Below are positions 43,348-53,386 of a stretch of DNA of 64,000 nt, piece by piece. The position numbers were made by a program, and so were the translations under genes. The DNA comes from Flavobacterium frigidimaris (GTDB lineage Bacteria > Bacteroidota > Bacteroidia > Flavobacteriales > Flavobacteriaceae), in contig FQWG01000001.1 in NCBI GenBank assembly GCA_900129595.1, forward strand, positions 186,001 to 250,000, in the 5' to 3' direction. The notes beneath the pieces were generated by a model that was not told where the DNA came from, made no database searches, and worked only from the letters and a program-made list of their open reading frames with translations. Position 1 is the first letter of the stretch. The number at the start of each line of letters is the position of its first letter.

Positions 43348-45285
43348 TTATTCTCTAATTCCTCCTATCCATTGTTTTAGTTTGTTGATTTGTTCTGTAA
43401 AGAAAGATTCATGATCCTGTGCGTCTTCATTCTCAACAAGCAGATGTTCGTAATACGTTCCTTTTAGAAATTTTCTTAAAAGCCCCTCGCCTACTATTGG
43501 TTCGTAATCGTTTAAGGCTTGTGCTGCTTTAAGCAAATGGCGAATATCATACTGTAACGGATTGATATCCGGTACTTGTTTGTTCAAATTCAACAATTCA
43601 TAAACGGCTATTCTGGCAGTTCGAACAGAACTTTCCATGGTAAAGACAATATCATTATTAGTTTCTACAAATTGTCCCACTAATCCTAAATTTGTACATC
43701 CTTCCGGAACTACCTGCGGACGGTCGCCTTTTGCTCTTGGCATAAACATAGAGGTGATATACGGCATAAATGCACTGCGAACAATAGTGTTTTCTACGAT
43801 ATTATCGAGCTGGTCAATAATTCCTAAATGATACGCCAATTCTGCCAAAAGCTCATTACCGGTACATTGCGGCATCGTTTTTTTGATATAATCGCCTTCT
43901 TTGTCCATAAAAAGGGCATAGATCCAGATTACCAGAATATCATCTGGCTGGTCAGGAAAATGCGGCTGTCTGTTGCAAGTAAAGCTCATTAACCATTTTG
44001 AATCGCTAATCGTAACAATTCCTCCCGTTGCCGTTTTTCCTGAGTAAGGATCGTTTACACACAACTCTTTTACTTTATCAACAAACGCTGAAGGTTTACA
44101 GGTAAGTGTAGCCGATTCCCAGGAAGATTTTTCGATATTTCCGCAGAACTTTTCAGGTTTTCCAAAAACAGGGGATTTCGCAGCCAGGTTTTTCCATAAT
44201 TTCCATCCCGCACTTTGTCCACTGTTGTTTTTATCCAAATCAATAGCCGGAGCCATTAGATTGTCACCATAAAAAGTATCCTCTGTCATCGAGCCTGTTG
44301 TGGCAATTACGTAATTGTCTTTGCCTACGGGAATGCTTTCTTCTTTGCCGTCTTTTTCTATAATGATGGCTTCAACAACTTTTCCTTCAATATCACTATG
44401 AATATCTAAATCTTTTACAAGTGTGTTAAGATCAATTTGCACACCTTTGCTTTGTAAAAATTTTCTAAGCGGTGTCACAAAAGTATCGTACTGATTGTAT
44501 TTTGGGAAAACGAGACAAGACAAATCTTTCATCCCGTCGATAGCGTGCAGGAAGCGGTGCATGTATAATTTACACTCTAATAAACTATGCCAGTTTTCGA
44601 AGGCAAACATCGTACGCCAGAAAAACCAAAAATTACTTTCTAAAAAAGATGTACTAAAATATTGTTCGATCGTAATGTCATCCAGGTCTTCTTTCTTTTT
44701 AAGCAATAGTTTTATGATCGAAAGCTGGTCTTTTTTCTCTAATCCAAATTTACTAAAATCTTTGATTTGTCCCTTTTGATGAATCAATCTCGCTTTCGAA
44801 TAATTCGGGTCGTTGTCATTTACCAGACGGTATTCGTCTAATACGCTGTAAGGAGCCGGCAGCTCAAGGGCCGGAATGTCCTGAAATATATCCCAAAGAT
44901 TCTCGTAAGTCATATCCATCTCGCGGCCACCACGAATAATATAACCGTCTGTAGTATTTCCGGCACCGTCCAGCGAACCGCCATCAACATGCAGCTGGTC
45001 CAGAAAAATAATGTTCTCGCCCGGAACATGGCCGTCACGAATAAAATAATAGGCTGCCGCCATTCCTGCGATACCACTTCCTACAATATAAATTTTACTG
45101 TCTTTATACGATTTAACCGGAATGGCTTTATTGCGCTGATAATTTCCTATCTGATCTGAAAAAGGCATTGTTTTTTCAGGTGTATTAATTTGAATCTCTT
45201 TACTGGAGTCAGGTTGGTGATTTACTTTTCCATACTCTTTAGAACCCTTTAATAATTTTTCGAATTTTGAAGTGGTAGAACTCAT
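43348..45285 (-). CDS. ohyA: Oleate hydratase
   Basis: 645-aa FAD enzyme (myosin-cross-reactive antigen family) that adds water to the cis-9 double bond of oleic and related acids, often as detoxification of host or environmental fatty acids. The FAD motif [15 protein letters not shown] (about 67-81), the [14 protein letters not shown] strand and the catalytic-loop [12 protein letters not shown] (Glu122 region) are present. The frame extends to 45411, but the ATG at 45285 ([12 protein letters not shown]) gives the usual length for the family. Monocistronic: terminator after, separate kinase gene before. An AraC regulator is next on the same strand. Confidence 0.95.
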   Translation of the reverse strand: MSSTTSKFEKLLKGSKEYGKVNHQPDSSKEIQINTPEKTMPFSDQIGNYQRNKAIPVKSYKDSKIYIVGSGIAGMAAAYYFIRDGHVPGENIIFLDQLHVDGGSLDGAGNTTDGYIIRGGREMDMTYENLWDIFQDIPALELPAPYSVLDEYRLVNDNDPNYSKARLIHQKGQIKDFSKFGLEKKDQLSIIKLLLKKKEDLDDITIEQYFSTSFLESNFWFFWRTMFAFENWHSLLECKLYMHRFLHAIDGMKDLSCLVFPKYNQYDTFVTPLRKFLQSKGVQIDLNTLVKDLDIHSDIEGKVVEAIIIEKDGKEESIPVGKDNYVIATTGSMTEDTFYGDNLMAPAIDLDKNNSGQSAGWKLWKNLAAKSPVFGKPEKFCGNIEKSSWESATLTCKPSAFVDKVKELCVNDPYSGKTATGGIVTISDSKWLMSFTCNRQPHFPDQPDDILVIWIYALFMDKEGDYIKKTMPQCTGNELLAELAYHLGIIDQLDNIVENTIVRSAFMPYITSMFMPRAKGDRPQVVPEGCTNLGLVGQFVETNNDIVFTMESSVRTARIAVYELLNLNKQVPDINPLQYDIRHLLKAAQALNDYEPIVGEGLLRKFLKGTYYEHLLVENEDAQDHESFFTEQINKLKQWIGGIRE

Positions 45286-45468
45286 AATTAATCTATTTTT
45301 TGATTTACTCAAAGTTAAGAGTACCTGCAGGATAATGTGCATCCCGAAATTCAGTATTGCTATCCCGAAATTCCTTTTTTCGTGAGCGTATTGAAATAAC
45401 AGCAACTTCATATTTTAGGTTCCACACTAAAGGAATTATCAAAATACTTCATTCAAATAAAAATTAAA

Positions 45469-45497
45469 AACCTCAAATCCTTTGACTTTGAAGGTTT
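45469..45497 (-). terminator. Terminator of the histidine kinase gene
   Basis: AAACCTCAAA and TTTGAAGGTTT pair with a one-base bulge; on the minus strand TTTTAATTTT follows. It lies 15 bp after the kinase stop at 45512. Confidence 0.55.
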
Positions 45498-45511
45498 AGA
45501 ATGTTTGTATC

Positions 45512-46888
45512 TTAATTTTTCAAAGCTTCAAGTGGTACAGAAAATTTAAAGGTACTGCCCTTTCCCAATTCACTTTCGGCCCAGATTTTACCGTGATGTC
45601 TGTTTATAAGTTCACTGCAAAGCAGCAATCCCATTCCGTTTCCGATTTCATTCTCCGTTCCTCGCTGAATCACCTTTCCATTCATTTTAAACAGCTTTTC
45701 TTTTATCAAATCAGGAATTCCTATACCATTGTCTGTTATGGATATTTCTGCATTTTGATGTTTCTTTTGCACTTTAACGGCAATTTTACCATTCCGGCCT
45801 GTAAATTTAATCGCATTGGTCAAGAGGTTGCGTACAATCGTATCCATCATATTTTTGTCTGCTTCAAGTTCAATTTGTTCCGTTGATTCAAACAAAAGAG
45901 CGATATTTTTACTGAATGCCGCATTTTGGTTCAGTTTTATATTTTCATTGATCAATTCATTCAAAGTGATTTTTTCCGGACTGTAAACCATCATTCCGGT
46001 TTGCGTCGTCGACCATTCTAAGAGCTTGTCCAGTAATTTGTAAATGTTTTTATTGGATTGATGCAGCACTTCTACAATCTCACTGATTTCTGCGCGGCTG
46101 CCTTCTTTAATATCTTCTCTCAATAGTTTCGAAAGTGCTACTGAGGATCCCAATGGACCTCTTAAATCATGGGCAATTATAGAGAAAAAAATATTCTTAT
46201 CGTCTAGCAGTTTCTGGATTTTAAGATCTTGTTTTTCCTTTATCAATAACAAAAAGCCAACCGTACCAATGAGAGCAAACAAAAACAAACCAATACTGTA
46301 CAGGCTATCAAATGTGATATTGATAAAAAATATCTTTTGCGGATTACAATACATATAAATTGCCCGAAGCAATAACAGGATTTCAAATCCTGCGAAACAA
46401 AAGGCGTATAAATTCCGGGAAAAGTTATGTTTATTTTCTTTAAAATGACTGACCGTTGGAGGTAAATAAATGGCAAATACGCCAATCAACATAATTAAAA
46501 TTCGGGTATTAATCGAAGCTTCAAATACTATGGCAACATTTAGCACGACAGCTGCCATAATAGTAATGGCGATCTGCAATTGATAACGTTTCTTTGATTT
46601 TATCCGAAGCGATAACAACATGGCGATCGTTTCGTAACCACAACCTAAAAGAAGGATCGTATCCGCCATACTGACGGAGATAATATCTGAAACAACGCCT
46701 CTTAAAAGAATCAGTATCCAGCCCACTGTTACTAATAATTTTGCAAAGCCAAAACTATTCAAAATTTTCCTGTTATCACTTGTTGCGTACGAAAGTGAAT
46801 AGCTAAAAATAAGAATACACATCAATAAATTCCCCCAAAAATATACTATAAAAACGGTATTGGGATCGAATGGCAAGGGTTGAAACAT
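45512..46888 (-). CDS. 7TM-type sensor histidine kinase (orphan)
   Basis: 458-aa membrane kinase. About seven N-terminal helices (residues 10-215) form the sensor; the cytoplasmic part has HisKA with FFSIIAHDLRGPLGSS (phospho-acceptor His), HATPase motifs LTNAIKFTGRNGKI, ITDNGIGIPDL and GNGMGLLLCSELINRHHG. No receiver domain is fused and no response regulator is adjacent, so its partner is elsewhere. It is divergent from the CpsB-type phosphatase across a 375-bp gap. Signal unknown; the 7TM part suggests a membrane or small-molecule cue. Confidence 0.92.
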   Translation of the reverse strand: MFQPLPFDPNTVFIVYFWGNLLMCILIFSYSLSYATSDNRKILNSFGFAKLLVTVGWILILLRGVVSDIISVSMADTILLLGCGYETIAMLLSLRIKSKKRYQLQIAITIMAAVVLNVAIVFEASINTRILIMLIGVFAIYLPPTVSHFKENKHNFSRNLYAFCFAGFEILLLLRAIYMYCNPQKIFFINITFDSLYSIGLFLFALIGTVGFLLLIKEKQDLKIQKLLDDKNIFFSIIAHDLRGPLGSSVALSKLLREDIKEGSRAEISEIVEVLHQSNKNIYKLLDKLLEWSTTQTGMMVYSPEKITLNELINENIKLNQNAAFSKNIALLFESTEQIELEADKNMMDTIVRNLLTNAIKFTGRNGKIAVKVQKKHQNAEISITDNGIGIPDLIKEKLFKMNGKVIQRGTENEIGNGMGLLLCSELINRHHGKIWAESELGKGSTFKFSVPLEALKN

Positions 46889-47263
46889 GATGTCTTTTGG
46901 AGTATTAAGAACGGATAAAGTCAGTAATAAATTTTAGTTACAGAAACATCGTTTTTAGCTAAAAAAAGCGTTTCTCTTTTTTGCCCCACACCTAATTAGT
47001 GTGTTGAAACAATTGCGCACAACGAGTTATTTTAAAGTTTTTTGGAGTCATTCTTTAATAGATTTAATATAATAAAAAGTGTGGGGCTTTTTGATAAAAT
47101 AAAGATCACAAAGTCCCGCCAAATCAGGCCGTAAAGGTCACTATTCAGTCAGGATATTTTTAATTAAACAAGAACGAAATGTCCTGAATAAGACTTTTTT
47201 GTCCTTGTTTGGTAATTTTTTGAACATGAAGCCTGAATATATTTGAAGCAAAAAATCCTCTTC
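46889..47263. other. 375-bp divergent gap with long-range complementary arms
   Basis: No gene seen. GCCCCACAC at 46983-46991 is the exact complement of GTGTGGGGC at 47079-47087, with 87 bases between; the second arm is followed by TTTTTGAT. In this AT-rich gap such G/C blocks stand out. They could form a structured leader or a small RNA, or mark paired protein sites. Confidence 0.35.
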
Positions 47264-47995
47264 ATGTTTTCAATATTCAAATCAAAATTTTATCTGAAAG
47301 AAATACTACCTGATGGCTATATTGATATTCATAACCATGTACTGGCAGGTATTGATGATGGTGCCAAAACACCGGAAGAAACAAACTATCTGATAGCGCA
47401 AATGAAAGCGCTTAACATTAATACAGCTATTGCCACGCCGCATACGTTTAACGGGCTCTGGAATAATACGTCTGAAAGCATACAACAGGCTTATGAAACA
47501 GCACTTCAAAATGATGCCAACAAGTTGTTTCTGAAAAGATATGCAAGCGAATATATGCTGGACAATACATTAATAGAAAAAAGCAAAAACGAAAAATTAC
47601 TATGTTTGTCTCAGAACTATCTCCTGATCGAGTTCAATCTCTTTAATAATCCTCTGAACCTGTTTGAAATGTTATTCGAGTTAAAGACAAAAAATTATCA
47701 AATAATTATAGCGCATCCGGAACGTTATCTTTATTTTCATAATTCTTTTAGTAAATATCAAAAACTAAAAGAATATGGTGTGTTTTTTCAGCTCAACTTA
47801 CTTTCGTTAACAGGCTATTACGGCAAAAGTATTCAAAATCAGGCAATACAATTGCTTAAAAATGATTTGTATGATTTTACGGGATCAGACATTCATAGTG
47901 CCACTGAAATCAATCAATTTAAAACAGTGCCCATGCAGATTCCGGACAGAAAAAAAATGGCGCGTTTGCTGGAAAACAATAAAATCTTTCTTTAG
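47264..47995 (+). CDS. CpsB/YwqE-type PHP-fold protein-tyrosine phosphatase
   Basis: 243-aa cytoplasmic phosphatase of the PHP fold that removes phosphate from the tyrosine tail of capsule autokinases. Metal-binding motifs are DIHNH (His23, His25), IATPHTF, IAHPERYLYF and TGSDIHS. The frame can start at a TTG at 47243; the ATG at 47264 (MFSIFKSKFY) fits family N-termini better. It converges with the polysaccharide cluster, whose Wzc-like kinase carries a Tyr-rich tail at 49995-50036, so Wzc is the natural substrate. A shared terminator lies between it and the phosphohexomutase gene. Confidence 0.88.
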   Translation: MFSIFKSKFYLKEILPDGYIDIHNHVLAGIDDGAKTPEETNYLIAQMKALNINTAIATPHTFNGLWNNTSESIQQAYETALQNDANKLFLKRYASEYMLDNTLIEKSKNEKLLCLSQNYLLIEFNLFNNPLNLFEMLFELKTKNYQIIIAHPERYLYFHNSFSKYQKLKEYGVFFQLNLLSLTGYYGKSIQNQAIQLLKNDLYDFTGSDIHSATEINQFKTVPMQIPDRKKMARLLENNKIFL

Positions 47996-48057
47996 ATCAA
48001 AACGGGTACATAAATAAGAGCTTTATCTTATTCTTTTACAAAAAAAGACACGAAACA

Positions 48058-48088
48058 AAAAAAGCTGTTCGATCTGAACAGCTTTTTT
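48058..48088. terminator. Bidirectional terminator between convergent genes
   Basis: AAAAAAGCTGTTC and GAACAGCTTTTTT (13 bp) enclose GATCT. It ends the phosphatase gene (+) and can also end the polysaccharide operon (-), whose last stop is at 48188. Confidence 0.9.
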
Positions 48089-48187
48089 ACCAACAATAAT
48101 TAGGTCGCATTTTACTTTTGACCAATAATTTGCCACCTTAAATTTTCAACACACTTTTTATTTAAAATGTGTTTACTTTTTTTTGAA

Positions 48188-49927
48188 TTAATTTCTACTT
48201 TTTTCTAATTGCATAGAAATGCTAATGTTTTTTATTCTTTCCTTCAGCACTTCTTTAATAACCTCATACTTTTCTATTGTTTCTAATTCTTCATTGACGC
48301 TGATGTAAAATTTTATTTTTGGCTCAGTTCCGCTTGGTCTGGCACAAATTACAGAACCATCTTCAGTATAATAAATCAGGACATCTGCTTGGGGCATGTT
48401 TATGATTTCTGATTCGTTATTCAACAAATTATTTGATACGGATGATTTGTAATCTTCGATTCTCACTACTCTTTGACCGTTAATTTCCCTTAAAGGGTTT
48501 TCTCTTAAATTCACCATCATTTTATTGATTTCAGCCAATCCATCGATTCCTTTTTTGGTAATCGAAATCAGGTGCTCTTTATAAAAACCAAAATCGATAT
48601 AATGCTGCAATAATGCCTGGTAAACAGAACTGTTATTTGCTTTGGCCTGTGCAGCCACTTCGCAAATTAATAAACTGGCTGCAACCGCATCTTTATCGCG
48701 AACGCTGTCTCCTACCATATAACCAAAGCTTTCTTCTCCTCCGCCAATAAATTCGAGTTCCGGAAAGTCTTTGATCATTTTGGCTATCCATTTAAAACCT
48801 GTTAAACCGCTTTTATAAGCAACACCATAAGCGGCGGCCAATTCTGCAATCATTGGGGTTGAAACAATAGTAGAACCTATGAATTGTTTGCCGTTTATTT
48901 TCCCTGCTTTTTTCCATTGCTCTAATAAAAAAGCCGTCATTAAAATCATGGATTGGTTTCCGTTTAACAAAACCATTTTTCCATCATTGTCCCGAACAGC
49001 TACTCCTAAACGATCACAATCAGGATCAGTACCAATAACAATATCAGCGTTGGTTTTTTCTGCTAATGCCAAAGCCATTGTCAGGGCTTCGGGTTCTTCG
49101 GGATTTGGAGATTTCACAGTCGGAAAATCTCCGTTGGGTACTCTCTGCTCTTCCACAATATGTACATTTTTGTATCCTGCCAACGCTAATGTATCCGGTA
49201 CAACGGTTATAGAAGTTCCGTGCAACGACGTAAAAACGATGCTCAGATTATCTTTGGCCTGATCAGAGGTGCTAAAACTGGCATTTTGAACTGATGATTT
49301 CACAAAAGCCTGATCTATTTCAGTATCGATATATTCAATTAAAGCATCATTTGCTTCAAACTTAATCTGACTGTATTCTAAATCTTCAATGGCTTTTATA
49401 ATTTCAGCGTCCTGAGGCGGTACAATTTGTCCGCCATCTTCCCAATACACTTTATATCCATTATATTCCGGTGGATTATGAGATGCTGTCAATACAATTC
49501 CGCAATGACACTTGAGGTATTTTAGAGCAAAAGACAATTCGGGCGTAGGTCTGAGACTCGAAAACAAATAAACCTGAATACCATTGGCAGAGAAAACATC
49601 AGCAACAGTTTTGGCCAGTGTGTCACTATTATGACGGCAATCGTATGCAATAACCGCTTTAAGCTTTTGATCCGGAAATACCTTATACAAATAATCCGAT
49701 AATCCCTGAGTGCTTTTGCCTAACGTATATTTGTTGATACGATTATTACCAACACCCATTACGCCGCGCATTCCGCCTGTGCCAAATTCAAGATTTTTAT
49801 AAAAACTTTCTCTTACTTCGTTCGGATGGAAAGCAATCATTTCGTTTACTTTATCTTGTGTTTCCTGATCAAAAACGGGCGTTAACCATTCTTGTGCTTC
49901 TTTTAAAATACCTATTGCTAAATTCAT
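48188..49927 (-). CDS. Phospho-sugar mutase (phosphoglucomutase/phosphomannomutase)
   Basis: 579-aa alpha-D-phosphohexomutase that interconverts hexose 1- and 6-phosphates, supplying precursors for nucleotide sugars. The phosphoserine loop LTASHNPPEYNGYKVYW, metal loop DPDCDRLGVAV, sugar loop GGEESFGY and phosphate loop RPSGTEPKIKFY are complete. A TTG at 49942 would extend the frame by five residues; the ATG at 49927 (MNLAIGILKEAQ) is preferred. Last gene of the polysaccharide operon, 19 bp after wzc. Glucose versus mannose preference cannot be told from the motifs. Confidence 0.93.
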   Translation of the reverse strand: MNLAIGILKEAQEWLTPVFDQETQDKVNEMIAFHPNEVRESFYKNLEFGTGGMRGVMGVGNNRINKYTLGKSTQGLSDYLYKVFPDQKLKAVIAYDCRHNSDTLAKTVADVFSANGIQVYLFSSLRPTPELSFALKYLKCHCGIVLTASHNPPEYNGYKVYWEDGGQIVPPQDAEIIKAIEDLEYSQIKFEANDALIEYIDTEIDQAFVKSSVQNASFSTSDQAKDNLSIVFTSLHGTSITVVPDTLALAGYKNVHIVEEQRVPNGDFPTVKSPNPEEPEALTMALALAEKTNADIVIGTDPDCDRLGVAVRDNDGKMVLLNGNQSMILMTAFLLEQWKKAGKINGKQFIGSTIVSTPMIAELAAAYGVAYKSGLTGFKWIAKMIKDFPELEFIGGGEESFGYMVGDSVRDKDAVAASLLICEVAAQAKANNSSVYQALLQHYIDFGFYKEHLISITKKGIDGLAEINKMMVNLRENPLREINGQRVVRIEDYKSSVSNNLLNNESEIINMPQADVLIYYTEDGSVICARPSGTEPKIKFYISVNEELETIEKYEVIKEVLKERIKNISISMQLEKSRN

Positions 49928-49946
49928 TTGGATTGCTTTCAATTAT

Positions 49947-52307
49947 TTATTTTTTTTTCCACTTCTGAAACCATGATTTTTTCTCTGTTTCTCTTCCGTA
50001 ACCATAGCCATAACCGTAGTTATATCCGTAACCGTAACTTGAACTAAAATCAATATCATTAAGTACATAACCCATATTGATGATTTTTTTATCCTTAAAC
50101 AATTTTTTAGAATAAGAGATCAGCGTTTTTTCTGTCACTCCGGAACGCAAAACAAATAAAGTGGTTTCAGCATACTTAGAAATCATAAGGGTATCACTCA
50201 CCAATAAGGTTGGAGGTGTATCAAATATAACAATGTCATACGCTGCTTTTACTTCCTCGATAAAGGTGGCAAAACGCGGATTGGATAATAACAGGGTTGG
50301 ATTTGGTGGTATAATTCCGGGTAATAAAAGATCAAACGGAAATTCGCCTTCTCCGTTACTGCGCAATAAATCTTTCCATTGTATCGTATTATCGTGCAGA
50401 TAATTACTCAATCCATGGCTGTCTTTGCTTACATCTTCTAAATTCCTGTGCAATTGGGGATTTCTAAAATCAACACCTATAATAATTACTTTTTTATCAA
50501 GTTGTGAATAAGCAGTAGCGAGATTATAAGAAACAAACGTTTTTCCTTCTCCCTTGATAGAAGAAGTAACAAATATTACGCTTCCTTTTTTATCTTCGGT
50601 ATAAGGAGTAATAAAATTAGTATTATTCGCTAAAGTTCTAAAGGCTTCTGTGTTCTGAACCTGAGAATCTTTGTCTTCTTTTAGGGTAGGAAGTTCTACT
50701 AAAACAGGAATATTAGCGGCTATGTTTTCGACATCTGCTGCCGAATATATTTTATTATCTAATTTGAAAATTACAAATAAAATCGTAAACGGGAACACCA
50801 TTCCTAAAAATAAAGCGATCAGGACAATCTTGCTTCTTTGTGGAGAAACTGGGTAAATATCTGTAATAGCGTAATCTATAATTTTAGTATTTGCTACTGT
50901 AACTGCCAAATTGATAGAAGCTTCTTCTCGTTTTTGAAGTAACAATAAATACAAACTTTCTTTTAGGTTTTGCTGACGCTCGATACTACGCAATACTTTC
51001 TCTTTTTCAGGAATAGAAGCAAAACTTCCGTCGGCTGCTTTTTGAGCTGATTCGCTCTGAACAAGTGTTGTTTGTAGTTGCTGCTTAAACCCTTTTACAG
51101 AATTGATGATATTGCTTTTTAAACTTACCAGCGTACTCACCAAAAGCTGAAGCGACGGATTATTAGTTCCTGCACTGGTCTGCAATTTTTGATACGATAA
51201 AACAGCTGTATTGTAATCTGCTACCAATTGATTGATCGTAGGATTCTGTATGCCTATATCTGCCGGTAAAAGTTCGAATGCTTTTTGAGATTCGATACTT
51301 TTCCTGAGCAAATCGGCTAATAATAACTGTGATTCTATATCAAATGAAGCTTGCTCCTTGGCTGTTTTCTGAAGAATACTTGAACCGGCATCTTCCTGAA
51401 TAAAACTAAGATTATTGCTTCTTTTGTATTCTTTTTTGGAACTTTCTATAGAGTCGAGTTCTTTTCTTAAATAGACAAACCGATCGTCTACAAAATTAAT
51501 TGTCCTGCGCGAAACCTCTTGTTTATCCGTAATTCCATCCGCCTCAAAAACATGGATCAAATTATTGATAATCGCTTCTGATTGAGGTCCGTTAGTGCCT
51601 TCTAATGAAATCGAAAGAATGTCGCTGTCTTTTCCCTCGGCATCCACTTCAAAGGCATTACTGAGTTCTAAAGCGGTTTTATTAAGTGGTTTTAGCACTA
51701 CATTATAACTCTTATCAATATTTTTTGTGATGTTCGCGCCTAAAGCTGGTTTTATGCTTATGGGCAAATGGGCAATTTTCTGATTCGAAGTATATCCTGT
51801 GATTTCAAACTTTTGTCCTGATAAAACATCTAAAATGTTATATCCCGTCGGGGTTACCTTTATCGTGTATTGCAACGCATCTTTCAGGTTTGTGATATTA
51901 TTATCGTAGCTTACAACAAACGGGGCATTGTATATTTGCTTGGATCGCACCGTAGAATTATAATAATATTCTACGTTCAGTTTTAAATTCTTAACCACTT
52001 GTTCAGACAGGTGCACTGATTTGAATAAAGCGATTTCATTTTCTAAATTAATATTCGATTTATTAAATAGTTTCGTGACATCTAATGTAAAATTTGAACT
52101 TTCCTTATCCAGTAATAATTTTACTTTCGCTTCAGATTTATAGACAACATCAGCATATCTTAAATAAGTAAAAACAGCAAAAAGTGCGATTATAATTGTG
52201 ATTAAAAACCAGGGCCAATACCCTAAGTATTTGCTCAGCATTTGTTTTAACTGTACAGAGTTTTCGTCTTCTATTGGGTCAAAATATTCATTTTTATCTG
52301 TATGCAT
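49947..52307 (-). CDS. wzc: Wzc-like polysaccharide co-polymerase/tyrosine autokinase
   Basis: 786-aa inner-membrane protein controlling chain length and export. Wzz domain with first membrane helix near residues 33-53, large periplasmic coiled-coil region (about 260-480), second helix near 500-520, then a cytoplasmic BY-kinase: Walker A SSIKGEGKTFVSYNLA, Walker A' IIIGVDFRNPQ, Walker B YDIVIFDTPPTLLVSD. The C-terminus ends with seven tyrosines alternating with Gly/Asn (YGYGYNYGYGYGYG, residues 758-771), the autophosphorylation cluster. The stop of wza lies 7 bp upstream. CpsB-type phosphatase at 47264 would reverse the modification. Confidence 0.95.
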   Translation of the reverse strand: MHTDKNEYFDPIEDENSVQLKQMLSKYLGYWPWFLITIIIALFAVFTYLRYADVVYKSEAKVKLLLDKESSNFTLDVTKLFNKSNINLENEIALFKSVHLSEQVVKNLKLNVEYYYNSTVRSKQIYNAPFVVSYDNNITNLKDALQYTIKVTPTGYNILDVLSGQKFEITGYTSNQKIAHLPISIKPALGANITKNIDKSYNVVLKPLNKTALELSNAFEVDAEGKDSDILSISLEGTNGPQSEAIINNLIHVFEADGITDKQEVSRRTINFVDDRFVYLRKELDSIESSKKEYKRSNNLSFIQEDAGSSILQKTAKEQASFDIESQLLLADLLRKSIESQKAFELLPADIGIQNPTINQLVADYNTAVLSYQKLQTSAGTNNPSLQLLVSTLVSLKSNIINSVKGFKQQLQTTLVQSESAQKAADGSFASIPEKEKVLRSIERQQNLKESLYLLLLQKREEASINLAVTVANTKIIDYAITDIYPVSPQRSKIVLIALFLGMVFPFTILFVIFKLDNKIYSAADVENIAANIPVLVELPTLKEDKDSQVQNTEAFRTLANNTNFITPYTEDKKGSVIFVTSSIKGEGKTFVSYNLATAYSQLDKKVIIIGVDFRNPQLHRNLEDVSKDSHGLSNYLHDNTIQWKDLLRSNGEGEFPFDLLLPGIIPPNPTLLLSNPRFATFIEEVKAAYDIVIFDTPPTLLVSDTLMISKYAETTLFVLRSGVTEKTLISYSKKLFKDKKIINMGYVLNDIDFSSSYGYGYNYGYGYGYGRETEKKSWFQKWKKK

Positions 52308-52314
52308 GAGCTTT

Positions 52315-53085
52315 TTATCTGGTTAATAATATAATCGAACTTAATATCAGCGAAGCAATTGTAAGTACAGTACCTGTACTGCCTATAAATCCTGCTGTTT
52401 TTACTTTTGCGTCATTTGGGTTCACCACTAATACGTCGTTTTGGCGAATCTGGTATTTCGGATCGTTCATCCAGTTTACAGTGGTCAGGTCAACACTCAT
52501 CATTATTCTTTTGCCTCCTGACTCCCTAATTAATAAAATATCATTTCGCTTGGCGCTTATTGTTAAATCTCCCGCATATCCTAAAGCTTGCGGAACAGAA
52601 AGCGACTGCTCTAAAAAGGTGTAAGTTCCAGGTGATTTTACCTCACCGAGAACCGTAACTTTAGCATTCAAAATTCGAATCGCAACAGTAGGATTTACTA
52701 AATGTCCTCCTTTTTCCAGTTCTAGCTTAATTTTTGTTTCTAAATCAGTTACAGATAATCCTGCTGTACTCAAGGATCCTAAAATAGGCAGTACAATGGT
52801 TTCGTCAGGAGAAACAAGATATCCCTGAACTTTTAGTATATCTAATGTAGAATTGGTTGGTGTGTTTCCTGTTTGTATGTTGTAAGGTAATGCTGTCTCA
52901 GGAACCAAAGCGCCAATTCGAACACTTAAAATATCATTTGGCTGTACTAAAACAGCTTTGATAGCAGTTGCTGCTTGAGAATAATCAGCAGCATCCTGAA
53001 AATAGAGGATATCTTTTCTTGAAGCACAGGATGAAAACAGAATAACGATAAATAGTAAAATGCAGGGTAGACGATTCATATACAA
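52315..53085 (-). CDS. wza: Wza-like polysaccharide export lipoprotein
   Basis: 256-aa outer-membrane export component. The lipobox is FSSC (Cys20). A Poly_export domain (about 45-130, with VQPNDILSVRIGAL) is followed by SLBB beta-grasp segments (TVLGEVKSPGTYTF, DILLIRESGG) and a hydrophobic C-terminal helix (about 228-254) instead of the amphipathic barrel helix of E. coli Wza, as is usual in Bacteroidota. Starts possible at Met1 or Met3. Tightly followed by wzc, with which it forms the export channel and its motor. Confidence 0.92.
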   Translation of the reverse strand: MYMNRLPCILLFIVILFSSCASRKDILYFQDAADYSQAATAIKAVLVQPNDILSVRIGALVPETALPYNIQTGNTPTNSTLDILKVQGYLVSPDETIVLPILGSLSTAGLSVTDLETKIKLELEKGGHLVNPTVAIRILNAKVTVLGEVKSPGTYTFLEQSLSVPQALGYAGDLTISAKRNDILLIRESGGKRIMMSVDLTTVNWMNDPKYQIRQNDVLVVNPNDAKVKTAGFIGSTGTVLTIASLILSSIILLTR

Positions 53086-53180
53086 TATAATAATTATGGG
53101 GTTAAAAAGACAGAACTAGTATTGCAGTTTTACAATACCTGAATAAGTAGAGATGCAATTGATTAGAACAGACTAATCAA

Positions 53181-53369
53181 TTAATTGGATTCTAATTGGA
53201 ATTTTTGTTTCGCTTTCATATTGTCATTCAGTTTAGACAATCGGTGCAGCTGTTTTTTCTGTACTTTGTCTTTGATATAAAAACGGTATAATTCCTTGCC
53301 AATAAAAAAACCGGCAATAGAAACGCCGGAGATAAAACCGGCTAAATAAGAGGTGATGGTGATATTCAT
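53181..53369 (-). CDS. Small single-span membrane protein
   Basis: 62-aa protein with one hydrophobic helix (about residues 8-27, YLAGFISGVSIAGFFIGKEL) and a basic, probably helical tail (KDKVQKKQLHRLSKLNDNMKAKQ region). No family recognised. It is in the operon between the initiating transferase (17 bp away) and wza, so it may be an accessory of the export complex or of the transferase. The frame, spacing and N-terminal helix make it credible despite its size. Confidence 0.6.
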   Translation of the reverse strand: MNITITSYLAGFISGVSIAGFFIGKELYRFYIKDKVQKKQLHRLSKLNDNMKAKQKFQLESN

Positions 53370-53386
53370 AACATTTTTTTTAAGGT

